Assembly (NCBI GenBank): GCA_008360975.2
Contig: CM039210.1
Span: 19,491,007-19,555,006, forward strand
Length of the DNA: 64,000 nt
Direction of reading: 5' to 3'
From: Lichenostomus cassidix
Taxonomy: Eukaryota > Chordata > Aves > Passeriformes > Meliphagidae
Shown here: positions 23,094 to 32,845 of the stretch, in pieces
How the letters are laid out: the number at the start of each line of letters is the position of its first letter
How positions within the stretch are numbered: position 1 is the first letter of the stretch
Notes under the pieces: model-generated
Databases searched by the model: none
Seen by the model: only the letters and a program-made list of their open reading frames with translations
What the model was told of the DNA's origin: nothing
Position numbers and translations under genes: made by a program

Positions 23094-24050
23094 AAAGGGA
23101 GAAAACTCCAAAAGGAATAAATTTAACTTTATTTACTTAGTACTATTGAAGTACTAAATGATTTGACAGATTCAGTTGATGTCTATGTATATACTTTATA
23201 GTTTTCTACAAGTATTACTCTGAAATATCTATGCCTTTACTCTGATTGTCACAGTGGGAAAAGGGGGATTGTATCCTAAATATAACCTAATCAATTTAAA
23301 TTACATATCTACCTCTTTAAGTATAAAAATGCCAATTAGAATTACATCCTAAAAAAATGAAACAAATTAAAATTCATTGTATCCCCTGAGACAATCAAAT
23401 CAATTATATATATATATATCTACCTATATACGTGTATTTGTTTACATTATTATAGAATTGTCTAACACTTGATATGTTAACACTAAACTCCATTGAAAAA
23501 GAAGACTGAACTGAAAAGCACAAGAGGAGTGAAAGACTCACCAACCATTTACTGGACTCATTCAGTTGCGACAACCAAGAAGCTACCTCCACAGACTCTT
23601 CTTTGTTCCTGATTTTCCTATAACCTTGTCTTGGAAACCTCAAGAGTCAAGGGGTGGAAAACAATCTACCCTCTATGGACTAATATCAATATAAATGATT
23701 TGTTAAATTGTCTCCAATTACTATGGACACTCTGAAGTTAATGCCATATCTTATAATCTCTTAGTTGTTACTACTAATGTTTCTTTTAAAATAGATATAT
23801 ATATTGTGTTACATAATCTACTACAAGAACCCATAAACTGAAGCAACAGCAAGTGCTTCCTATTAGTATCAATAACATAGTCAAAGTTCTATTAAAGGAT
23901 AATACAACTTGGGAACACAATGTATACTAAAAAAAATTAACAATAATACATATATTAAAAACGTGAGTGCTTTTACAGCATGAAGGTAAGAGACACCTGC
24001 ACAGTCACTTCATGAGGTAAAAGTAGTGCCTTTTGGTCACAGGGGTGGAG
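23094..24050 (+). other. AT-rich stretch between ERV-4 env and its 3' LTR
   Basis: No coding sequence recognised. AT-rich with a TA dinucleotide run near 23,405-23,420. A polypurine-like GGGAAAAGGGGGA occurs near 23,254-23,267. The sequence AGGGGTGGAG at 24,040-24,050 directly before LTR4 could be the working polypurine tract. Confidence 0.5.
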
Positions 24051-24805
24051 TGTGGCAGGACATTCCCCCCCCTCCTCTCTCTCTCTCTGCTCGGTTGCAG
24101 AAGATAGATGATCCAGTTAGGTTAAGAGCCTGGCAGGGGTTATCTGTTGACACCCGAAAGTCTAAAACTCCTACCTGTAATTCATATTTTGGAATGAAGA
24201 GAGAATGTGGGAAAATAAACAACAATCCTGCTTGATGACCACAAATGGCACACTTTTATCCTATAAAAACTCACGGGTTTTCACAAAAGGTAGAAGCTTT
24301 TCTACATGGATACTGGAGCATGAGGAAAAGCCTCTCCCCAGAGTCTGGACACAGCTCTGTGGTAACTTCTTGCAAGACTCAAGGCGGATTCTGATGTATC
24401 CCAGCACCAAAATTGGATTTTGGCATGATCATTGGTTTCCTAAAATTGTATTCTTCTTTGCCAGCAATAATAACAACAATAATAGGTACCTTTTAAGAGC
24501 TGTATTGTTCTTGGCTATTTGTAGTCTCCCTATTTTGGGCAATATATATATATGCTTGTTTAGCTATGAGTAGTTTTTCATATATTGTGTAGTATATAAG
24601 TTGTTTGGCTCCTTGTTCCATTCTCTCTTGTGTCTAATAAACAGTAATACATTTTATATTAGACCTAATCGGCCATCATTATAAGGACTTGCAAGCGAGA
24701 CTGGGTTTTTGGGGTGCTGGTTGCTCTGAATAGGTTGATTGCTAGTTGTCATAGGCCTAGGCAGCTGGTAAAAAATCTATCCACCCTCTGTCTCCACTTA
24801 TAACA
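24051..24805 (+). repeat. 3' LTR of ERV-4 (LTR4)
   Basis: TGTGGCAGGACAT to TATAACA, 755 bases, same start and end as the solo copy at 40,658-41,387. TCCTATAAAAACTC at about 24,260 is a plausible TATA box; AATAAACAG near 24,638. Confidence 0.88.
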
Positions 24806-25640
24806 CAAGTCCCCTAGGGTGGGTTGAGACTGGGTCTCCCAAAATTAGTCCCGGGCAAGGCGTTGGATCCCCAGGGATTAGACCCCACTGTCAGGAAAGG
24901 TACCTTTAAGGGGTTAGACCCCACTGTACTGCACCATCATATTGCTACTTTTGTTCTGTCTGTCGTTATTTTGTTACTGTGTGAGAGAACTAATGAGATG
25001 TGTCCTGAACACCAAGTGAGAGTGGAGCTCTATCTGCGGTTCTGTTATCTGGCAACAGAAATGGCCAGAGAAAAGCAAAGCGATTGGCAAAGTGAATGAG
25101 TATAAATCATATATAAACCATTGGTTTGGAGTATCTGGAGGAGGGCAGATTGTATTAATGGAGGGGAAAGGTTTAGCTATTGAATTGAGAACACCTAGAC
25201 CCCTCAACACCTCTCTGATATAGCTCCATCTGATTTCCCTTTTGAAATCCTGTGTTTAGTGTGTGGAAACAGTTGTGAGGCTTGGACTTTGTGCGCTTGT
25301 CTGAGTTTGAATCTCAGTGTCTAGCTAAAACACACTTGCAATTTGCTCAGGTGCTTTTGAATTTTTTTTGAATGTGTGTGCGTGTACTGTGTGTGTGCAA
25401 ATTACCTGTGTTAATTTGTATTTGGCTGGCATATAAATCCATGCAGGGATGCCCGTGAAATAAAAGTAACTTGTTGAGTGTTAAAACATGTTTTGAATGC
25501 CTGTTGAATTTTTTGTGTGTGTATGCTGTTTCTCTGGGTGTGCTAATAGGTATCTCTTTGGGACTCCTGTGTGTGTGTGTAGCTGATATTTGTGAGCATA
25601 TTTGTTCTATGAATTGAAAAATAATCTAGATTTATGGAAG
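24806..25640 (+). other. ERV-3 leader resuming after ERV-4
   Basis: GGGTGGGTTGAGACTGGGTC and following sequence match the reverse complement of about 62,940-63,450. Contains two GGGGTTAGACCCCACTGT-type repeats. GT-rich runs lie near 25,370-25,590. No gene. Confidence 0.75.
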
Positions 25641-26160
25641 AAATGTAGTTTGTTACCAAGAGAGCAAAAAGAGTCTATGACACTGGCTTTAAAGAAGGAT
25701 AATAGAAGTAAATGTCTAGAATATGGTTGTGTAGAATGTTGTAGTTGAAAGAGGTGTCCGAGGCATAGTCCTGGGGAAGAAGAGGTTGAATTTTTAATAT
25801 CCCCTGGAAAAAGGGCAAGGGGGGCAGCATGTGGGGAGCCTCCTGCAGCACGGGATGAAGAGGGAATGAGTGAGCATGTTGAAGGTAAAGGGATGTTGAG
25901 TCTGGTAGCATGTAGAACCTGAAATAGAATAAAAGAAAAAATGGGAAAAAGGGGGGGTTAATTCAAGCCCCACTTTAAGAAGCCGCCGGGACAGAAGGGC
26001 CGGTTACTGTTAAAGTGCTGTTTTTCAGTAGCAGATTTGAGGTCCTGGAAAGAGCTTGCAAAATTATATAGAAAAGATCCTGAAAAAGTAGCTAAATTTT
26101 TTGAAACATTACTTTGGACCTTCTGCTTGATTTTAGTGAGTGCCAATTGAGTATTGTTTT
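25641..26160 (+). pseudogene. ERV-3 gag fragment
   Basis: A short open stretch from about 25,650 (KCLEYGCVECCSRKRCP) to 25,920 is followed by a capsid N-terminal-like segment in fragments: SVADLRSWKELAKLYRKDPE (about 26,025-26,085), similar in position to the capsid segment FSLGELRQLKESVGTYRDNP of ERV-5. The rest of gag and all of pol are missing; env-associated sequence begins by 26,450. Confidence 0.6.
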
Positions 26161-26439
26161 GGATGCTTTTTGTGTGTGCTTGCTTAGCCGAGCCTTCAGG
26201 CAGCCAGAGGGGTTGCCTTAGAAGAGATGCAAATTGACACTGGTGAGGGGAAAGGGTGAACGATGTCTTCCCCTCAAAACCAAGCTCTGCCTGCTTGCAG
26301 AGAAGGGCAACAGAACTAGTTGTGTTTTTAATAAAACTAGCTAGCAGAAAATATAAGAATTTCCAAAGGGGGGTGAAGGAGGCAAGAATTCATCCTTCTC
26401 CCCACTCTAACATGTGTAAAGTTTGTTTTAATATCATTA

Positions 26440-28686
26440 ACAACTTTGAATGTTCAAGTGTGTCCTCATCAGATAAAAAGCTAAGTGTATCCAGACATGA
26501 GACAAGGAGCCACTCAAGCCACAGAAGCAAAAAGAACTGCTGACTACCATCACAACTGTGAGATCTACGGCCAGAAACTCCTCTCTTATGTGAATAAAAT
26601 TAACTCCAAACAAAGAGGAACATGAAAGAACCATATTGGAAACAGTAAATCTGTTACACAAAAATTTTTACAAAAATGGTTTACTTTTTTGTTTTTCCAA
26701 AACAGTGTTACAACAGTGTTGTTCCTGGATCAGTCAGATATCCTAGCAGAACCTTGTAATAATTGTAATAGCAAGTATGGCTTCAGATGCAAAAGGGTAA
26801 GTAAGCCAGAAAGAAAAGAGAGTGGTACTCTTTTTAATACATGCACATAAAATAACAGCTACATTAATAATTATCTTATAGACTTAAATCTAAATTTGCA
26901 AAATTGAGATATAACCATATGTAAATCAGACAAAAAAATTTCCTTTAAACAAAAAGGTTTCAAAAGGATGGTTGGCTACTCTAACAAGGTGCTAAGACCA
27001 AGTAAGTTCTATTAGTGATTGTCACATTTCTAACTGTTGCTGTTACATGTATATTTGTCTGTCTAGCGTTTGGAAATGCTAGGCCCCACAGAAGGAAAAT
27101 ACTGCCTTTGAGAAATCGCTGGAGATCATGGACCGATCTGCTGGGCTTTGGACTCTGAACCTGAAAGATGCTTTTAAATTTATGCTTTCCTCTTTCCTTT
27201 CTGCTCTGTCTGCTAGAATTCCCACCAAAGGGGGGGGGGGAGGAGAAGAGAGCCTAATTAGATCACAAGCAGGGAAAACTAACAATACAAGAGTATACTT
27301 TCCTCTTTCAGCTCTGTTTGCTAGAAATCCCACCAAAGGGGGGAAAGGTGCCTTAATTAAATCACAAATGGGAAAAGCTATTAATAGTCCTGACCAGTCT
27401 TGAGCCATGAGGTTGGCTGCCAAAAACTGAAAAAATTAATGTCTATGAGACACTTTGGGATGACTGTGTGTGTGGTGTGTGTGGGGGGGGAAAGGGGGCA
27501 GGTCAGGCCTTGCCTTGGTGAGACAGTGAGCTGCTCCTCACCCCACCCCCAGAGCATCCCAGCCCTGCAGTGGTGCTCTCAGTCATGGACGCAGCAGAGG
27601 CAGTGCTCCATTCTCCCCATCCCTGACTCCAGACAAACCCAGAAAGCTAATCCCACTGGGGGATGGAAGGCCCAAGAAAGCCAAGGGAATTAACATTCCT
27701 CTTGGAATTTCAGTGTAAGTGCTTTTATATATATATATTCTGTCTTTCTCTCTTATTTTTCTTCAAAATATTTCTATATAAAACCATGGCTTAAGGAAAA
27801 ACTAAGTACCTTTGATATTCTGTATGGAACCACTCAGAATTCTGGACCTATGGGGGAGGGGGGGGCTAATATGTGGAATAAGAATCAAACTAGGTGAGGA
27901 CCAAAGCCCAAGGGTTGGCCAGTGCCCCCAGGGTGGGGTTGGTATTGGATATGTGGACACAGTGCCCATAAAGTTTTACCCTTGGGATGACAAGGTCGCT
28001 GTGTGATAGGACCAGTATTTCCCCAGATTAGTGTTGTTCCTCAACTACAAGCCTTACTCTGAACTTTTATACGAAGGACCAAAAGGACATCAAATCCCTG
28101 AATAGATAGGCCCACCGAATTTCACAGCTTTGCCAGGTGGTTTATAACCAGGCTCAGAATAAGTGAACTAGAGAAATCAATAGTGAATCTTTCTGCTACT
28201 GTAGAGACCATAATGAATGCCACTGCAGATGCCATAAGAGCACAGCAAATCGAGATTAAGAGCATCTCACAACTAGCCACGCAAAATAGACTTGCATTAG
28301 ATTTGCTGTTCGCCAAAAAAGGAGTATGTACAGTTATAAATATAAGCTGTTGCAGTTATGTTGATTTGAATAAACGAATATAAACAGATTTGCAGACAAT
28401 CCTGTACAAAATGCGAACATTGCATCAGATCACCTTAGATGACACTTCTTGGGGGTTTAGAGAGTTATGGGACAAACTTACAGCATGGTTACCCAACTTA
28501 TCCTGGCTTAAACAATTGTTTGTAATAGTTATTTGTATTATTGCATTGTTATTTACTGTCTGTATTAGTAGTTGTTGTATGATATTATGTACTTGGAATC
28601 GCGATGCTTATGCTCAATGGCAAAAGTACAAACTTAGAAATAAGATAGAGAAAGGTACTTACTTTCACGATATACAACATTTGTAA
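26440..28686 (+). pseudogene. env: ERV-3 env
   Basis: The sequence around 26,460-26,560 matches that upstream of ERV-4 env (21,590-21,660), so the two share the env acceptor region. SU is heavily decayed, with an internal duplication at 27,188-27,390. TM (28,130-28,686): ELEKSIVNLSATVETI, QNRLALDLLFAKKGVCTVIN then SCC (CX6CC), stop TAA 28,381-28,383, then an open C-terminal frame to 28,686 with a membrane span (LFVIVICIIALLFTVCI) and a long cytoplasmic tail. It is the best preserved part of ERV-3. Confidence 0.85.
27188..27390 (+). repeat. Two-copy tandem duplication of about 100-110 bp in ERV-3 env region
   Basis: Both copies carry TCCTCTTTC, GCTCTGT-TGCTAGAA, CCCACCAAAGGGG and CC-TAATTA-ATCACAA in the same order, starting near 27,188 and 27,300. 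Confidence 0.75.
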
Positions 28687-28700
28687 AGAATTACAAATGA

Positions 28701-28720
28701 CAAAAGAAAAAAGGGGGGAT
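28701..28720 (+). other. Polypurine tract of ERV-3
   Basis: AAAAGAAAAAAGGGGGGAT directly before the LTR start at 28,721. Confidence 0.85.
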
Positions 28721-29236
28721 TGAGAAAGGGGTAATCAGTAGGTAACTCAAGTTAACTATTGAGAGACAGAATATGTGAATTCTAAAACCTAGAAAAACAG
28801 GATTCCCTTTATCTTATCAAGATAAGAGGGACAAGAATCTGTTTGAAGCCAGCACAGAAACAGCTGAATCATCCCACAAAGGACTGCACATGCTCCAGAA
28901 AGAAAGGTGAAAAGTGCATTGTGATGAAGACTACTGGGATCTTCATCTTGAAGGTGGTCTTTGGGGGTCTCCAAAGACCACCAGGACACACAGCACATGC
29001 GTGGCACACATGCTAATGGTATTAATGACTTCCGAGAAATTATTTGTATAACCACTCCTATCCTGGGGAATGTGATGAATATTCATAAATTTTACCCATA
29101 ATATTGTGTTGTTGCAAGTTCCGAGTGTGTCTGTTTGGAGGAGTGAATCCCCTGCACCCGGCGCACCGAATAAAGCAAATACCCACTTCTCTGACTTTGT
29201 CTCTGAAGTGTCTCTGGGCTCGTTTGGGGAGAATCA
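28721..29236 (+). repeat. 3' LTR of ERV-3 (LTR3)
   Basis: TGAGAAAGGGG to GAGAATCA, 516 bases. AATAAAG at 29,169; a GGAGG/CCCC hairpin just upstream of it. Confidence 0.92.
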
Positions 29237-31663
29237 ATGGTCCTTCTGCAGGGATACATGGAAGCACTGGTCTTATTTGGGCAAGATATTAAAAGAATTT
29301 ACTCCATCCCTAGGGACTAGGTTATTGTAATATGTGAAGGACTTGCTCCTGTCGGGAGAAAGGGAGGAGGTGGTAGAGGAAGCCACTGTTAAATTGTTTA
29401 ATTTTCTGGCTGAAGGAGGGGATCTTGGAGTGTTTGAAGAGAGAGCGCAGGTGATGGAAAGGTTGAATGTTTGGGGCCTATTTTGACTGAAAGCTTGCCG
29501 TGTGTTGGCCCAGAGGGGGTCCAGGGAATCTTGGAGGTGCCGTTGCCTAGTACTGAAATGGAGCTGTGACAATTTTTAGGATTAATAGGGTATTGCAGGA
29601 CCTGGATTAAGGACTTTTTATTCTGTGACTTTTTAAATCCAGATAGCCCTAATGGTGTAGTATGGACATGAGAAAGACAGCAAAACTTTAGCCAGACTCA
29701 GAAAAGGAATTTGAATTGTATGTGGATGTTAAAGAGGGCTATGCCAAAGGAATTTAAGTGCTAAAATGTTTGACCCATTGGCGAGGGGTTGGCCCCATTG
29801 TTTGCTCTAAGGGTAACTGTGGCTCTGTTGTCTGCAGAATTGTGCAGCCACGGCTTTGATAGTAACTGATGGCAGGATTGTTAGTCTAGCATCAAGTTCT
29901 AAATGGATGACCAGCACTAGATTGTTACAGTATGAAACCTGTTTAATGGAACAGGAGGGTTTAGAATTGAGAAGCGAGGAAGGATTTAACCCAGCCTCCT
30001 GTTTAACTGGTCCCGAGGAAGGAGACCTAAAGGAAACTCCTGACTGGATCCAGGTAACAGATCTCCAGACCCGAGCTAGGGAAGATTTACAGGATACCCC
30101 TCAGCCAAATGGGGAAAAGGTGTTTATTGATGGATCTTCAAGAGTAATAGGAGGAAAACAAGCTTCTGGATATGCTACAGTAAAAGGAAGGGAATTGCAA
30201 GAAGAGGGGAATCTACCATGCACATGGTCAGCACAGACTACAGAATTGTTTGCCTTAACAAAAGCCTGCAAATTGTATCAAGGAAAGGTGGTGAATATAT
30301 TTACAGATTCAATGTATGCATATGGGGTGGTACATGCATTTGGAAAACTGGGAGGAAAGAGGTTTATTAACCTGCATGGGGAATTCACTCATGAGAGCTC
30401 AATTACTCGCCTGTTGGAGACGATGATTTTACCAAAAGAGATAGAAATAATACATGTTATGGGACATCAGGCAGGGTACTCAGAAGAGACAATAGGTAAT
30501 CAACTGGCCAATGGAGAGGTTCAGAAAGCAGCACTTCTGCCATAGGTATCCGGGATCCTCCCTTTGCTCCCTGTGGCTCAGCCATTGCCGGGTGATGGTG
30601 GTGGTATCTTTTCCACCAGAGGAGTTGGAGATAATTAAAAGTGGTGGGGCAGAAGAAAGAGGGGAGAATTGATTTACAAAGGACAGTAAACAGTGGATGC
30701 CAGAGGAGCTTTGACCCTGCAAATATTAAAACAACTCCATGGGGGAAGTCATTGGGGGTCTCAAGGATTCGCAGAGAACTTCCTCAAGATGTACTGCTTT
30801 GGGTCTTTTTGTTTTAGCAAAACGAGCTATTGAGGGGTACCTGGCTAAAATTAATAGCCAGACTACAAAGGAGATTGCAAGGCGGGGAAGTGGCCCAGGG
30901 CTATACATCCTTTCCAAGGATGCCATGCCGAGTGTATTTTGCTGAGATGCCCTGGGTGAGAGGGCTTAAATATCCTCTGGTAGTGGTACGCTGGCTGGCA
31001 GGGTGGCCAGAGGCGTTTCTGGTCACTTCAACAACTATTGGATCAGTTAACAAATGATTTCTGAATATGGGATTGTGGAGGCAGTGGACTCAGACAGGGG
31101 AACTCATTTTGCAGGGGGATCCTTTTTAAGGATTATGACTGCTTTGAGAATTCAGTGGGACCTCCATACCCCCTGGCACCCTCAGAATTCAGGTCAAATA
31201 GAAAGGATGAATGGAGAAATAAACACCTTTTGAAGTGGGTGACAGAAACTAAGAGGCCATGGGTACGGCTTTTACCATTAGCTTTGGCAAGAATAAGAGC
31301 CAAACCCTGAGGAGATATTAAATCATTCCCCTTTGAATTAATGTTTGGGATTCTTACTCTGTTAATTTTCAATGTGGTGGGGAGGTGAAGATGTATATTT
31401 AAACCAGTATGTGGCCAGAATATTGTCTCATGAAATCTCTTTGACAGGAAGCCCAGTTAACAAAGATGCTGCCTTTGGACTTTGCTGTTGATAACATCCA
31501 ACCAGGACTTCAGGAACAGCAGTCAGGACAGCTGAACACAGGTGAACCCATCACACTCGAGTCAAGGTCTCTAAAACCCCAGAGATTTGGACTTCTCAGC
31601 AGTAGGGAAAGGATGGGAGACCTCGGCTATCAGAAGCCACAGATCATCTATAAGGACCTCTAG
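29237..31663 (+). pseudogene. pol: ERV-2 pol, second part: RT palm, RNase H, integrase
   Basis: Resumes directly after LTR3 with the LLQGYMEALVLFGQ segment of RT. The catalytic box reads YVKD at 29,331-29,342 (second residue pair altered from YVDD), preceded by a frame break. RNase H is open from 29,856 to 30,545: FIDGSS, TELFALTKA and IFTDSMYAYGVVHAFG carry the catalytic residues, and IIHVMGHQ is kept, but the final Asp is Asn (QLANGE). Integrase (30,730-31,400) has SHWGSQGF; the first catalytic Asp is Tyr (VYFAEMP), while DSDRGTHF and QIERMNG remain. Multiple stops and shifts. Confidence 0.87.
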
Positions 31664-31877
31664 TGATTAGTGGGCTAACACGAACTGTCAGTCTACTTTA
31701 TGCTAAGTTGTTTCTCTGTATTTACTTGCCACACCTGGTGCAGGGGCCAGACGTGGAAAAGTTGGGAGGGGGTGTTTCAAATGTTAATCTTTATACCATG
31801 CCAGGTTGTTAAAAAAGTTTTAGTTAATAATAACTAGGGTTTGTAAAGACAAATTGAGAAATAAGAAGAGGAGGGAT
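31664..31877 (+). other. ERV-2 end of internal region and polypurine tract
   Basis: No env. GAAATAAGAAGAGGAGGGA at about 31,858-31,876 is the polypurine tract directly before the 3' LTR. Confidence 0.75.
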
Positions 31878-32331
31878 TGATAGGAAAGATGTGTGCTAAT
31901 GTCTTTACAAACAATTTGATGGGCAAAGGCATGGGTGTTGATGTCTTTGAAATGGATCTTAATGTCTCTACCAACTTCAAGACACAGGTTTGTTACAGAA
32001 CCCAGACATTTTGACTCTTGAAACAGACAAATGGGTCTGCACAAGACTGACTTTCTTAATTTTGGGGGAAAGTTACAGGTTCAAGGGAGGGTATGAGATA
32101 GGCGGTTCGGGGAGGCTGTACCTTCCTAGTACCTCAGCCAATGGGAAAAGAAGAGGGCAACATGCGGCCGGGAGTTTAGGATAAAAGGAGGCTGCGTTCT
32201 CCAAAACTTCAAGAGAGAAAACCCTGCGTGCATGTGCCCCAGTGGCCTCTCTCCCTTTATTTGAATAAAGTTGCAGAACTCCTCTGTCTCCTTTATGGAG
32301 ACTGGCTTTTCATAGCATGATTTTCCATACA
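31878..32331 (+). repeat. 3' LTR of ERV-2 (LTR2)
   Basis: TGATAGGAAAG to CCATACA, 454 bases, uninterrupted; AATAAAG near 32,265; followed by the GAAA duplication. Confidence 0.9.
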
Positions 32332-32845
32332 GAAAGAATCACCATATACGAGGCCATGGTTCTTAAACGTGTTCCCCAAAGTGTGTATGAAAACTATTAA
32401 AGGGAGAAAGGAACTTCTTCCAGACTGACTCAGGCCTTCTCATTTAGTGTAGCTTAAAGAGAGAAGACAGAAAACTTGCTATGTTGTCTGAAAAGCTGCT
32501 TCTAAAGGCAAAAAAGGAAAACAATTTTCCCCAAAGGCTTTCTGACACAAGTGATTTCTGATTTCTTCCTATTTTCAAACCAGCATTTTACAGGTAAAAT
32601 TGAGAAGGGGTTAGGGAGGGAAGGAGGAAAAACAATGGCTAGTGCGATCCGAATGCCTTCTAGGTTGGGACAACTTTGTCAAAAAAAAAAAAAAAAAGAA
32701 AATAAAGAAGGGGAAAAGATGACACAATAATGAAGTATAACATATGTGAACTTTTTAAAACTATGGAACTCAGATATCCCCATATTTTAGTGCTACATTT
32801 TTCCCATGGGTAGTTTATACCTTTCCTTTCTTCCTCTCACAAGAA
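32332..32845. other. Non-repetitive flank, no gene seen
   Basis: AT-rich, with an A17 run near 32,679. Nothing recognisable; probable pre-insertion host DNA. Confidence 0.5.

Larger units (their letters stand above)
16343..24805 (+). mobile_element. ERV-4 provirus, ERVL/spuma-like pol with an env, inserted in the ERV-3 leader
   Basis: The 5' LTR keeps only its last 222 bases (16,343-16,564), matching 24,583-24,805 of the 3' LTR. Primer site, gag, protease, RT, RNase H, integrase and env follow in order, all interrupted. Beyond 24,805 the ERV-3 leader resumes, recognised by its match to the minus-strand copy near 63,300-63,450. A solo LTR of the same family at 40,658 has a 5-bp duplication. 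Confidence 0.85.
15848..29236 (+). mobile_element. ERV-3 provirus inserted in ERV-2 RT
   Basis: LTR3 at both ends (15,848-16,342 truncated; 28,721-29,236 complete). Flanks are AAGG (15,844-15,847) and ATGG (29,237-29,240), a 4-bp duplication with one change. Removing the interval and one flank copy leaves the ERV-2 RT frame continuous, which confirms the boundaries. It keeps part of the leader, a gag fragment and env; pol is deleted. It contains ERV-4. Confidence 0.88.
12289..32331 (+). mobile_element. ERV-2 provirus, gammaretrovirus-like, host of nested insertions
   Basis: Flanked by perfect GAAA duplications (12285-12288 and 32332-32335). LTR2 copies at both ends, tRNA-Pro-like primer site, remnants of gag, protease, RT, RNase H and integrase; no env, since only about 200 bases separate the integrase remnant from the polypurine tract. 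The RT gene is split by ERV-3. About 20 kb in place; roughly 5.5-6 kb of it is ERV-2's own sequence. Confidence 0.9.

Noticed and set aside
23250..23270. GGGAAAAGGGGGA followed by TGTATCC as an alternative polypurine tract and LTR start
   Set aside because: The next 780 bases do not resemble LTR4 or have an LTR end; LTR4 start at 24,051 is confirmed by the solo copy.
25370..25600. GT-rich runs as a regulatory or Z-DNA element
   Set aside because: Short interrupted microsatellite-like sequence with nothing further to support a role.
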